Below, piece by piece: positions 45,158 through 53,887 of a stretch of DNA of 64,000 bases. This DNA is from Salinibacter altiplanensis (GTDB taxonomy: Bacteria; Bacteroidota; Rhodothermia; Rhodothermales; Salinibacteraceae). The stretch is from the NCBI RefSeq assembly GCF_002894645.1, contig NZ_NCQY01000009.1, positions 457,676 through 521,675 on the forward strand, given 5' to 3'. Each line of letters begins with the position of its first letter. Positions within the stretch are counted from its first letter, which is position 1. The notes below the pieces were generated by a model, which had not been told where the DNA came from, ran no database searches, and saw nothing but the letters and a program-made list of their open reading frames with translations. A program made the translations under genes and the position numbers.

Positions 45158-46774
45158 CTACCGAACGACCGTCAGTTGTCGCGTCTGCCGGAACGGCCCG
45201 GCCCGCATGCGCACAAAGTACTTGCCGCTCGGCAGCGTGCCCGCGCCCACCCGGGCTCGATGAACTCCGGTCTCGTGCTTCGCGTCCACCAGCTGCGCAA
45301 CGCGTCGCCCGAGCACATCATAGACGACAATTGAGACGTCCGACTGCTCTGGGAGCGTATACTCCAGCTCGGCGCTTCTGCGAACCGGATTGGGGCTGGC
45401 CTTCCCAAGCCGAAACTCTTCCGGGGCTGGGGCGGCCGTGACGCCGATCCGACCCGTCGACTGCTGAATCTGGGCGGTGGGCTGTGCCGCCGACAACACG
45501 TGGCGCTGCGTCCCGGCCGAAATCTCGAGCCGTCGGTCGCCCCCGTCGGTCTCCAACTGCACCTCTACCGGGAAGGCCGCGCCCTGAATCTGTACGGCGT
45601 GCTCCGTCGACGACGCCTTGCCCGACGCAAGCGGTGCCGCCGCGTGCCCGCTCGCAAACCGTACGTCGAACACCTCGCCCGGGGGAACGGGAGGCAGCTC
45701 CGATCGGCGGCGCTGCGGGTCGGTCAGTCCTTCCCTCAACCGAAGCGTAGACTGCCGTCCCCCAGCGTCTACGATCGAGAGGCGCGTCACGTCCGCCGGA
45801 CCGTCGCCGGAGGTCTCCGGACCATCCACCAGCGTCCCTTTGGCCCCCGAGACGTCGATCGTCCCGGCCTCGGCGGCCTTGACCCAGTACCCCTCCCCCG
45901 GCCGCAGCACCGGCGTGGACGTGTACCCCTCCCCAGCCGGAAGACGAAAGACCTCCGACGTCAGAATGGCGGCGGGAGACGTAGCCACCGCCGCCACGGA
46001 CACCGTGTCGTCGAGCCCCCCAATCAGGTTCCAGCCCGCCTTCACCTCGATGGAGGAGGACGCCACCTCTCCCGTCACAGTGGTGCTATCCGGCTGGCAT
46101 TCCACCGCGGCCCCGGTGCCCGCAGCCAAAGACTCCCCGCCCGCAATGGACGTGTATCCTTCCCCAGGGACATACAGAAACCCCCCCGAGCATTCTGGAA
46201 AGAGGGTGTCGAACGACGCATCCGACGCCACCGGGACCGAGACAAAGTTCCACCCTTCCGCCAGCGTGATTGCCCGCGTCACTGTCTCAACGGGATCGGG
46301 CTGAAAGCTCGTCACCGTGTGGTACGTCCCGTCCGCGTAGTCTCCCTCGGCACAGACCGACACGCCGACGTCCTCACACGCGGCAAAGGCGGCCGGGCCC
46401 AGGTCGACGGCGGTTTCCTCCGAGACATCAAACACCTCGAACTGCAGCGACGCCCCGGACGCGTAGCCGTCCGGGGAGACGTCAATCGAATCCGACCCCG
46501 CAGCAGCGAGCGTGGCCCCCTCTCCGTCCATCCACACCCCGTAGCCCGCACATGTCCCCTCATCCGTGTACACCGCGATGGTGTCCCCCGCCGCCACCGG
46601 CTTTTCATCCGGAAGAGACGGAGCGGGCTCCGCCGGAACGTGGACCGTCGCGTTGTCCACGTTCGTGACGCACTCCACGGCGTAGGTGAACGACTGGCCC
46701 AGAACCATGTCGGGCAGCAAGGCACCGGCCCCGAGAAGGACCACCAACGCCGAGACAAACGGACGAGCAGGCAT
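45158..46774 (-). CDS. Secreted protein with type IX secretion C-terminal sorting domain
   Basis: A 538-residue protein with a signal peptide (FVSALVVLLGAGALLPDMVLGQS). The middle repeats the theme AEGWNFVSVPV and KAGWNLIGGLDD with GYTS and GYWVKA words, a beta-rich pattern found in large exported proteins. The last 85 residues are a type A T9SS sorting domain: KASPNPVRRSAELEYTLPE, SIVVYDVLGRRVAQLVD, GVHRARVGAGTLPSGKYFV. This shows the cell has, or had, type IX secretion, which moves such proteins over the outer membrane and anchors or releases them. The cargo function is unknown. Confidence 0.85.
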   Translation of the reverse strand: MPARPFVSALVVLLGAGALLPDMVLGQSFTYAVECVTNVDNATVHVPAEPAPSLPDEKPVAAGDTIAVYTDEGTCAGYGVWMDGEGATLAAAGSDSIDVSPDGYASGASLQFEVFDVSEETAVDLGPAAFAACEDVGVSVCAEGDYADGTYHTVTSFQPDPVETVTRAITLAEGWNFVSVPVASDASFDTLFPECSGGFLYVPGEGYTSIAGGESLAAGTGAAVECQPDSTTVTGEVASSSIEVKAGWNLIGGLDDTVSVAAVATSPAAILTSEVFRLPAGEGYTSTPVLRPGEGYWVKAAEAGTIDVSGAKGTLVDGPETSGDGPADVTRLSIVDAGGRQSTLRLREGLTDPQRRRSELPPVPPGEVFDVRFASGHAAAPLASGKASSTEHAVQIQGAAFPVEVQLETDGGDRRLEISAGTQRHVLSAAQPTAQIQQSTGRIGVTAAPAPEEFRLGKASPNPVRRSAELEYTLPEQSDVSIVVYDVLGRRVAQLVDAKHETGVHRARVGAGTLPSGKYFVRMRAGPFRQTRQLTVVR

Positions 46775-47449
46775 CTCTTGTTGTGAGCCTATGGATTACT
46801 TGTTTTGCTCTTTAGACTCACAATATTCGTTCCCAATGCTCTCTTGTAGGTGAGAAAAGCTCTGTGATCGCGGGGTAGGCGGACCGTTCCAGGATCCCAG
46901 ACGCCCTACTGATCAGCGCTTACCGGCCCGAAAAGCCCCCTGCGCCGACGAGAGCACGCCTGTGGGACACGTCGAAGCCTACGCTTCTGACACCGAAATT
47001 TTAATCTTTAGGAGTATCTATTTCACGATTCTCGTTTCCTATTGCCCGACGTGCTTTCGTTTCGAAATTCCGCCCTCGTCGGAGCGACGCCTCGGCGGGG
47101 GAGCAGGCCTCTAGGAACGGCCGGCAGGGCGACACGCCGTCCCCTTGCGCCGCCCCCTTCGTCTTTTCACCGCCCTTTTTTGCTCTTTGGGCTGATTTTG
47201 TTGCCGTTGACAATCCAGATGTACCCCACTTGAGGTAGTATTTTGATACTCTTCGTGCTCCAAAGATAGGCGCACGTCCCCTCTGGATGCTTATCTGCTC
47301 TCGCGCGTGGCTCCCTATTCTTGTAGGTGCTTGTTTCAAGCGAACCTCGACCGGACAGGCAACACTGGGACGCGGGTGCGTCCCGAAGCACACGTCTTCG
47401 TTGCCGTCGGTCGTCCGCCTCGCCTCTCCGAGTTCGCGCCACGCGATTC
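46775..47449. other. Intergenic region before the WecA-like gene
   Basis: No gene is supported in 675 bp between divergent genes. AT-rich patches at about 46795-46830 and 47000-47040 probably hold promoters. AGTAT-TTTG-ATACT at 47237-47250 is a short perfect inverted repeat, perhaps an operator. Confidence 0.5.
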
Positions 47450-48715
47450 ATGGCCACACCTCTGGTTTTTGGACTTGTCGGAAGCATGGTCGCCGGGGGG
47501 CTGGTGACGGTGTTTCTCACCGGCTTCGTGTCCGAGCAGGCCCCTCGCCTTGGCCTGCTGGACCGCCCGACGCAGGCCCGAAAGGTCCACACCCGCACCA
47601 CGCCGACGGGCGGCGGGCTCGCAATCGCAGTGGGACTGACGACGGGGCTCGGGCTGCTCTGGGGCTTCTGGGGGGCGTTTCCCGAGGCCGTTCAGTCCCT
47701 CTCGTTCTGGGGCGGGGCGGCGGTGATGCTCGCCACAGGATTCTGGGACGACCGGCACGCTCTCGACGCAAAGGGCAAGTTTGCCCTCCAGCTCGGGGCC
47801 GCCTACCTGCTCCTCCACTCCGGCACGGTCCTGCCGCTTCCAGGCGGGGGGCCCGACTCGCTCACAACCGGCGTGGCTGCCAGAGCGCTTCCTTTCACCG
47901 AGGCCCTTTACGTGATCCCACTGTCGATGCTCTGGGTCGTGGGCATCATCAACGCCATCAACCTGATAGATGGCCTCGACGGCCTGGCGACGGGCATTCT
48001 CGGCATTGCGTTCTTGTCGTGCGCCGTTCTCTTCGGGTTCAAAGGAGAGGTCGGACTCATGGCCGTCGGCGTCGTGACCGCGGGGGCCCTGGTCGGCTTC
48101 CTGCCGCACAACTTCAAGCCTGCCTCCATCTTCATGGGGGACGCCGGGAGCCTCTTCCTCGGCTACCTGCTGGCCGGGTACACGCTTCAGGGCCCCCTTC
48201 ATCCCGATCCCGCCCTCGCACTCCTCATCCTTCCCATTCTTCTGGGCGTCCCCATCCTGGACACCGGAACGGCGATTGTCCGCCGCGCCCTCTCGACCCG
48301 TACCATTTTTGCCCCGGATCGTCGCCACGTCCACCACTGCCTGGTCGACCAGGGCTCGGAGCGAAGCGCCGTGCTCACGCTGTACGGCGTTGGGGGCTGG
48401 TTTGGGAGCGCGGCCGTGCTGATGGGCGTGCTGCCTGCGGTGTGGGGGTACCTGTTGGCAAGCAGCACCGCAGTAGTCGCCCTCGTGTGGGCCTGGCATC
48501 TCGGCTGCCTTACCCCCATGCCGGCCGCCAGCGACGAGCGCACCCCCCCACGTCCCACCGGCGTGCTTGCCGAGAAGCCGCTTTCCATGCCGGCCGACAT
48601 CATGGACCCGGAGCACGCGGCGTCGATGGGGGACGATGCCCCCTCATCGGACACCGACCACGCCCCGCCGGCCCGTGAGCGGGATGCGGAGGCAGCCCCC
48701 ACCACCGTCCCGTAG
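47450..48715 (+). CDS. WecA/MraY-family undecaprenyl-phosphate sugar-1-phosphate transferase
   Basis: A 421-residue inner-membrane protein with about ten helices. It has HTRTTPTGGGLAI (residues about 45-57), the Mg-binding FWDDRHALDAKGK, NAINLIDGLDGLATGI, and the HVHHCL motif, all hallmarks of the family that loads a sugar phosphate onto undecaprenyl phosphate. It starts O-antigen, capsule or enterobacterial common antigen-like glycans. The last 60 residues are an acidic tail. ATG 47450 was selected over an upstream start that adds an Arg/Pro-rich stretch. It ends 39 bp before the nucleotidyltransferase gene that opens the lasso block. Confidence 0.92.
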   Translation: MATPLVFGLVGSMVAGGLVTVFLTGFVSEQAPRLGLLDRPTQARKVHTRTTPTGGGLAIAVGLTTGLGLLWGFWGAFPEAVQSLSFWGGAAVMLATGFWDDRHALDAKGKFALQLGAAYLLLHSGTVLPLPGGGPDSLTTGVAARALPFTEALYVIPLSMLWVVGIINAINLIDGLDGLATGILGIAFLSCAVLFGFKGEVGLMAVGVVTAGALVGFLPHNFKPASIFMGDAGSLFLGYLLAGYTLQGPLHPDPALALLILPILLGVPILDTGTAIVRRALSTRTIFAPDRRHVHHCLVDQGSERSAVLTLYGVGGWFGSAAVLMGVLPAVWGYLLASSTAVVALVWAWHLGCLTPMPAASDERTPPRPTGVLAEKPLSMPADIMDPEHAASMGDDAPSSDTDHAPPARERDAEAAPTTVP

Positions 48716-48754
48716 GCGGCCCCAACTCCTTCTCACCTTCTCACTGCAGGGCGT

Positions 48755-49933
48755 ATGGCGACTTCCCTGTTGTCTCCCTCGACCAAGACCGCTATTCTAG
48801 AGGATCCATCCTCCTCTAGTGCCCAGGCCGTTGCGTCTACGGAGATGTCCGATTCCGACGCCTACGCACTTGTTCGGACCTGTCTTTCGCACCGGTGCAG
48901 TGCAGCACGGCGCGAGACGGCCCAGTCGCTCCTCGAGTCTGGTGTGGATTGGGGGGCCGCCCAGCGCCTGGCGCGTTGGCACCGCGTGCTCCCCCTTTTC
49001 CTTCACAACGTGACGGAGCTGCTCGGCCCCGAGCTTCCTTCTGCGATGCGTGAGCAGATTCGGGACCATCGACGGGGCGTTCGCATCCGCAACACATTTT
49101 TGGCCCAGGAGCTCAGCCGCGTATGTCAGCGGTTCGACGACGCAGGGCTCCCGCTTCTGGTCATGAAAGGCCCCGTGCTTGCCCAGGCCGCGTACGGCGA
49201 CATTGCCCTGCGGCACTCCGTGGACGCGGACGTGGCGATTCCCAGCGATCAGTTTTCCGAGGCCGACCGTCTCCTGAAAGACCTCGGGTACGAGCACGCG
49301 TCGAAGCGCACCGGAATGTGGGAATGGCAGGCGTCTCTGTCTCGCTACCTCGACGGCCAGTGGGAATTTACGCGGGGGGACACATTTACCCTGGACGTGC
49401 ACACGCGGCTGATGCCGCCGGGGTACTCATTCCCCCCCGACTTTCAGTCCTTCTGGGAGCGAGCACGGCCCGTTCAGCTCGGCGATACGGGTTCGGTTCC
49501 GGGCTTCTCCCCGGAGGATCGGCTCCTGGTGCTGGTCCACCACGGGATCAAAAATCAGTGGCGGGCCCTGCGCCACGTTGCCGACATTGCCGCCGTTGTC
49601 CAGCGAGAAGACGATCTACAATGGGAACGGCTGCTCGCCCGGGCAGAACGGATGGACGCCGCCCGTGCCCTGAAGCTGGGTCTGTACATGGCCCACGACC
49701 TCTTGGGGGGGATGCTCCCGGACCGGGTCCACGACTGGGCCTCAGGGCCACCGGTGCAGAACGTCGCCGCTCCTCTACAAGAGTACCTGGCGAACCGGCC
49801 CGAACGACAATCCCTCCCATACGGGGCGCGCGTGCAGATGCAGCTCGCGACGAAAGACACCCTTGCGGGCCAGGTCCGCTACGGCGCCCACTCGCTTCTG
49901 CAACATTTGTGGTCCGCAGTGCTTAGGTCTTAA
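48755..49933 (+). CDS. Nucleotidyltransferase-family protein (NTP_transf_5 type), lasso-cluster accessory
   Basis: A 392-residue protein. The nucleotidyltransferase-like core is LPLLVMKGPVLAQAAYGD then ALRHSVDADVAI, with a D-x-D metal site, and a later LDVHTRLMPPGY and DRLLVLVHHGIKNQWRAL. This matches the uncharacterised nucleotidyltransferase family often found in lasso-peptide clusters that also carry HprK-like kinases, where it is thought to help further phosphate or nucleotide modification of the peptide. The first 30 residues are Ser-rich and probably flexible. It is 39 bp after the WecA-like gene and 33 bp before the RRE gene, suggesting one transcript. Confidence 0.8.
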   Translation: MATSLLSPSTKTAILEDPSSSSAQAVASTEMSDSDAYALVRTCLSHRCSAARRETAQSLLESGVDWGAAQRLARWHRVLPLFLHNVTELLGPELPSAMREQIRDHRRGVRIRNTFLAQELSRVCQRFDDAGLPLLVMKGPVLAQAAYGDIALRHSVDADVAIPSDQFSEADRLLKDLGYEHASKRTGMWEWQASLSRYLDGQWEFTRGDTFTLDVHTRLMPPGYSFPPDFQSFWERARPVQLGDTGSVPGFSPEDRLLVLVHHGIKNQWRALRHVADIAAVVQREDDLQWERLLARAERMDAARALKLGLYMAHDLLGGMLPDRVHDWASGPPVQNVAAPLQEYLANRPERQSLPYGARVQMQLATKDTLAGQVRYGAHSLLQHLWSAVLRS

Positions 49934-49966
49934 GCCCATTCTTTGCTTCACAAATTGTACACACTC

Positions 49967-50254
49967 ATGGAGAGCACGACACTGACCGAGTCGTCCATCG
50001 TCGTCGCGGCGGAGCACCTCACCTCCACCGAGGTAGATGGAGAAAGCGTCATACTCGACCTTGAAGGGGGCATCTATTACGGACTCAATCCGACTGGAGC
50101 TCGGATCTGGAGTGAGATTCAAGAGCCAGTGACAGTTCAGGAGATCGTCTCGGCAATTACCTCTGAATATGACGTGAGAGAAGAAAAGTGTCTGGAAGAT
50201 ATCACCTCTCTGCTCACTGATTTGCGAAAAAATGAACTTATTAAAATTAATTGA
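49967..50254 (+). CDS. PqqD-like RiPP recognition element (lasso B1), copy 1
   Basis: A 95-residue winged-helix protein of the PqqD family. It shows the shared pattern: DGESVILDLEGGIYYGLNPTGARIW, then IVSAITSEYDV and SLLTDLRKNELI (the first quoted across two strands). Such RRE proteins bind the leader peptide of a RiPP precursor and deliver it to the processing enzymes. It is homologous to the second copy at 56520. GC content falls within the gene: about 65% over its first 60 bases, near 43% by the end. It is followed by the kinase gene. Confidence 0.88.
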   Translation: MESTTLTESSIVVAAEHLTSTEVDGESVILDLEGGIYYGLNPTGARIWSEIQEPVTVQEIVSAITSEYDVREEKCLEDITSLLTDLRKNELIKIN

Positions 50255-50261
50255 AATTAGA

Positions 50262-50286
50262 AAGAATTATTCATTTTTTAATTCTT
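50262..50286 (+). other. AT-rich hairpin between RRE-1 and kinase-1
   Basis: AAGAATTA (50262-50269) and TAATTCTT (50279-50286) form a perfect 8-bp stem with a T-rich loop. It lies in the gap before the kinase gene. It could be a weak terminator or an mRNA processing site. Confidence 0.4.
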
Positions 50287-50312
50287 ATGTATGAACATCT
50301 AAATGATACATT

Positions 50313-51227
50313 ATGTGTAGCAAAAGGCACAATTTTTACCTATCCAATGGTCTTACCATAAGATCAAACCTAGCTCTACCGGAACTACATGAGCATGTAG
50401 AAACAGAGAACCCAGACATAAAGGTAAAGGTTAAAAAAGGAAAGGACTACGTAGAACTAAGTAAAAAGGAAAGTTTAGAGGCCCAACGTGAAGAAAAAAA
50501 GTTAATATATGCTGTACCGGATGTAGCTTATATAAGAGTCAAAAATGGAAAAAGTATAGATGTATACCCCAGAAAAGAAGCCGAAGAAAAAGTATTAAGA
50601 CTTTTCGTACTAGGAATTGCCTATGGTGCACTTCTCCACCAAAGAGGAAACCTTGTTCTTCACTCCAGCGCTATATCGACATCTGATAGAGCATGTCTAT
50701 TCATGGGAGAGAAAGGGGCTGGAAAATCAACAACAGCCTCCATTTTTGTTAGAAGTGGATATTCCCTTCTGTCAGACGACTTAGTCGCTATCAAGGACGG
50801 CATTTCACCTACTGTACAACCAACCACGAGACACCTTAAGCTATGGGATGACGTAAATTCTATTGCGGAAGACATATCGGATAGGTGCTACCAGTCTCAC
50901 CCCGATGTAAAAAAATTTACTTCTCTTTTGAAAGGCAAAAATAACTCGTATAACTTCAATATTTGTTCTTCTTTTGTTCTAGAAAAGAGTAGGTCGCTGA
51001 GAATACGCCGGCTACGCCCATCGGAGTCCTTTCAAGAAATAATAAGGCATTCTTACATTTCTCCAAAAGTTATGGAATGCAAAAAAAGAAAGACAGAGCA
51101 CTTCAGAATATCAGCCAACTTTGTGGAATCAGTTCCTATGTATAAGCTTTATCGCCCCAACGACTTTTCAAAGTCATCTGCTCTGGTCAAGCTAGTCGAA
51201 AGTACCCTAAATGGCAAGAAATTATAA
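50313..51227 (+). CDS. HPr kinase-like lasso-peptide kinase, copy 1
   Basis: A 304-residue protein. The Walker A loop GEKGAGKST is at residues 132-140 and the SDDL motif at 154-157, both as in HPr kinase/phosphorylase and its RiPP relatives. Relatives in paeninodin-type clusters phosphorylate the lasso peptide, typically on a C-terminal serine. Its GC content is near 37-40%, far below neighbours, and codon choice favours A/T third bases, so the gene is probably foreign. The TAA stop overlaps the ATG of the cyclase gene by one base (TAATG), showing translational coupling. Confidence 0.85.
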   Translation: MCSKRHNFYLSNGLTIRSNLALPELHEHVETENPDIKVKVKKGKDYVELSKKESLEAQREEKKLIYAVPDVAYIRVKNGKSIDVYPRKEAEEKVLRLFVLGIAYGALLHQRGNLVLHSSAISTSDRACLFMGEKGAGKSTTASIFVRSGYSLLSDDLVAIKDGISPTVQPTTRHLKLWDDVNSIAEDISDRCYQSHPDVKKFTSLLKGKNNSYNFNICSSFVLEKSRSLRIRRLRPSESFQEIIRHSYISPKVMECKKRKTEHFRISANFVESVPMYKLYRPNDFSKSSALVKLVESTLNGKKL

Positions 51228-53305
51228 TGAGCGGAATTGCTGGAATTGTAAGCCTGGGGGGGCGAGGGTCTGTTCGCCGAGACATAGAGACTATGATTCA
51301 GGGAATCCGTCACAGGGGTCCCGATGCCCATGGTAGCTGGGTCAACTCGAAAGAGACGGTTGGTTTGGGACATTCGCTACTGGAAACAACTCCACAAGCA
51401 GAACTCGAAGACCAGCCCTGGCGCGGTAGGAACAAGAGAGTATATCTCGTGGCTGATGCTCGACTTGATAACCGAGACAAGCTGACCCAAATACTGGACT
51501 GTAAAAACCGCCGTATCTCATCCGTCACCGACCCCGAAATTATTACCCTTTCGTACCTCAAATGGGGAAGAGATTGTGTAAATTACCTGATTGGCGATTT
51601 TTCGTTCTCGGTGTGGGATGAGTCCAATCACTCATTTTTCTGTGCCCGAGACCCCATGGGCGTGAAGCCGTTTTATTACGCGAAAACCAGTTCTTCATTT
51701 GCATTTGCATCGGAATCTCGCCCGATTCTTTCTCTTCCTTTTGTAACAGACAGCATCAATGAGAAGCATGTAATTACATTTCTTTCTGGGGGATACGGGT
51801 CCCGCGCAGAAACGTCCTTTAAAGAGATTCAGAAGCTAAAACCGGGACACACACTACATGTAACACATGAGCTATCAATGACCTCCAGAAGATACTGGAA
51901 CCCGGCAGACCATATTGAGAGGGCAGATCGTTGGAATGATCATGAATACGAGCAAGGATTCAAAGACGTATTGAATGAAGCTGTACAGGCACACCTCCGA
52001 AGTAATACCGGAGTTGGAATTCGACTCAGCGGTGGGATGGACTCTTCATCAATTGCGTCGCTCGCGAATGCCTCTAGTCCTGGCTCCTCTTCTTCAATCT
52101 ATACCTTTTCCGGCATCTTTCCCTCGCTTCCTGAAGAAAAGAAGCACCGAGTCGACGAGCAAAAGTACATCGATGCCGTCCTAAAAGGAGCTCAATTTAA
52201 GTCTTTCTTCATTGATGCCTCCAAGTTGAGTCCTTTTCTCGGACTGGATGAAATGGTTGAGATGCGCGGGGAGCCATTCAATTTACATGCCCATTATCTG
52301 CTATACAAAACCCTGGGCATAGCTCAGCAACACAACGTTCGGAACCTTCTGGACGGCTCAGAAGGGGATGCGGTCGTTGGATATGGACATGACTTCTTCA
52401 TTGAGTTGGCTCGGGCTGGCGAATGGGAGAGATTCACCGAGCTCGCTGTTCGGTACTCCGAAAACTGTCGTCAGGCAGGTAGACATTATCCACCCGAGAA
52501 AGCGTTTTGGGACCACGGACTTGAGCCGCTTCTGGAGTATCTTCGTTCAGGACAACCGGGCAAATATTATGGAAATGTCTGCCGTGTCACAGATCTCTTC
52601 GACATACCCCTTTCAAAAGTCCTAAAACGATCTATGTACTGGGTCTGGCCCAGCCAGTGGAGAAAGCGAATAGATCGTTTTCGAGGAAAGAGTGCTCTCG
52701 ATGTCATTTCAAGCCAAAAGCTGCGTAGACTCGGTGTTGATGGAGAAGAAAATCGTACGTCGACCGCTCCCACACACGTTCGGCACGCGCGCACCTTGCA
52801 GAAAAGTGCTGTGCTCACGAGTGCAATGGAGGCAGTAGATCCGATTTTTGCGGCTCACCATGCCGAAGCACGACATCCTTTCTTCGATCGCCGAGTTATC
52901 GAATACTGTCTTTCACTCCCTGCCGAACAGCGCATGAAGGGAGGATGGAGCCGCAGCATTTTGCGCAGGGCATTACGCGATGTGCTTCCGGATAAGGTGC
53001 AAAATCGCCTGGGAAAGGCGATGCTCGGGATTAATATCAAGCACAACTTACTTCATCACGAACAGAACAGGCTCTCTGAATTGGCTCGGGATGAGATACT
53101 TCAACCATTTGTAGACCGAGACGTAGTCGAAGGCCTCTTGAATCGATTTCAGGAGTCGCCCTCCAAACCATACTCATACGCTGTTGGACCTCTGCTGAGG
53201 GTCGCTGTTCTTGCGATTTGGCTCCGAAAAAGGAGGAATGGGAAGCTTGAAGGACCTTTGGAAACAACTCATGCTCCAAAAGAGAAAGAGGAGCAAAACC
53301 AATAG
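51227..53305 (+). CDS. Asparagine synthetase-like lasso cyclase, copy 1
   Basis: A 692-residue two-domain protein. The N-terminal glutaminase-like half begins MSGIAG, so the catalytic Cys2 of true class II amidotransferases is replaced by Ser, as is common for lasso cyclases. GIRHRGPDAHG and DARLDNRDKL follow. The synthetase half has the ATP-binding SGGMDSSS at residues 268-275 and a late AEARHPFFDRRVIEYCLSLP. Such enzymes adenylate an Asp/Glu side chain of the peptide and close the macrolactam ring. It lies between kinase 1 and precursor 1, and is low in GC. Confidence 0.88.
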   Translation: MSGIAGIVSLGGRGSVRRDIETMIQGIRHRGPDAHGSWVNSKETVGLGHSLLETTPQAELEDQPWRGRNKRVYLVADARLDNRDKLTQILDCKNRRISSVTDPEIITLSYLKWGRDCVNYLIGDFSFSVWDESNHSFFCARDPMGVKPFYYAKTSSSFAFASESRPILSLPFVTDSINEKHVITFLSGGYGSRAETSFKEIQKLKPGHTLHVTHELSMTSRRYWNPADHIERADRWNDHEYEQGFKDVLNEAVQAHLRSNTGVGIRLSGGMDSSSIASLANASSPGSSSSIYTFSGIFPSLPEEKKHRVDEQKYIDAVLKGAQFKSFFIDASKLSPFLGLDEMVEMRGEPFNLHAHYLLYKTLGIAQQHNVRNLLDGSEGDAVVGYGHDFFIELARAGEWERFTELAVRYSENCRQAGRHYPPEKAFWDHGLEPLLEYLRSGQPGKYYGNVCRVTDLFDIPLSKVLKRSMYWVWPSQWRKRIDRFRGKSALDVISSQKLRRLGVDGEENRTSTAPTHVRHARTLQKSAVLTSAMEAVDPIFAAHHAEARHPFFDRRVIEYCLSLPAEQRMKGGWSRSILRRALRDVLPDKVQNRLGKAMLGINIKHNLLHHEQNRLSELARDEILQPFVDRDVVEGLLNRFQESPSKPYSYAVGPLLRVAVLAIWLRKRRNGKLEGPLETTHAPKEKEEQNQ

Positions 53306-53397
53306 TGCTTGATAGTCTGCCTGAGTTACCCTCCTTTTAAGGTTGAGGAGTTCATTACTCACAAGATCGTACTTTCTTTCATCAAACCTCTAGTATC

Positions 53398-53544
53398 ATG
53401 AACCAGAAAGCTTGGAAGTCTCCAGAGTTAGTCGAACTTGACACCGTCGTCAATGCTACGGCTCAGAATGACAAAGTTGGGAGTGTATCTGACAGTGTTA
53501 CTCCCACTTCGGGCCTTGATGGAGAAATTCAGCCTGATCAGTGA
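53398..53544 (+). CDS. Candidate lasso precursor peptide 1 (unusual core)
   Basis: A 48-residue gene found 92 bp after cyclase 1. The leader MNQKAWKSPELVELD has the spacing of the RRE-binding motif YxxPxLxxxG-x5-T: Trp6 for Tyr, Pro9, Leu11, Asp15 for Gly, and Thr21. By the Thr(-2) rule the core would start at Gln23. There is no Gly, Ala, Ser or Cys start with an Asp/Glu 7-9 positions on that respects Thr21, but Asp32 falls at position 8-9 if the core starts at Asp25 or Asn24. The tail is acidic and Ser/Thr-rich and ends in Pro-Asp-Gln. A strong terminator follows. Position and size support a precursor; the product is uncertain. Confidence 0.65.
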   Translation: MNQKAWKSPELVELDTVVNATAQNDKVGSVSDSVTPTSGLDGEIQPDQ

Positions 53545-53887
53545 TGAGGTCGCCACAGTCCGCTCGTGAGTGGACTGCTCCATTGAGACAGAGTGAAGGG
53601 GAGGTCTCCTGGAGCAGTGTTTAGCTTGCTCAGGTGACCTCCCCTTTTTCTGTGTTGCGTGCAGCAACTGGCTTTACGGCCGCAGCCTCTCGGTGCAGTA
53701 TCAAAGCATACCTGTCCTGGGAGCCGTCAGGGGATGCACTCAAACTGAAAGAGATCTGAACACTGCTGGTACCCAACGAGCAAGTCTGGTGAGATCTCTT
53801 GCCGAGGTAGAAAAGGCGTCTGTCGGCCCAACGGGGCCGTAGAGGTGACCTTCAACCCGTTTCGTAAAGCTACTCTCTTTTTCGTGC
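53545..53887. other. Intergenic region after precursor 1
   Basis: It has two hairpins right after the precursor (53556-53577, CAGTCC/GGACTG, and the terminator at 53596-53650). Further on a 9-bp inverted repeat AAGAGATCT/AGATCTCTT lies at 53749-53757 and 53792-53800. No other small precursor gene was found on either strand. Confidence 0.55.
53596..53650 (+). terminator. Strong intrinsic terminator downstream of precursor 1
   Basis: AAGGGGAGGTC (53597-53607) pairs with GACCTCCCCTT (53636-53646), reinforced by inner GAGCA/TGCTC, and a T5 run follows. It stands 52 bp after the precursor stop and before the DUF192 and ABC genes. Terminators here usually let the precursor be transcribed more than the downstream genes. 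Confidence 0.88.

Noticed and set aside
50313-53305. Reading the two Asn-synthetase-like proteins as ordinary asparagine synthetases
   Set aside because: Cys2 is Ser in both, and each has RRE, kinase and small-peptide neighbours; a lasso role explains the context better.
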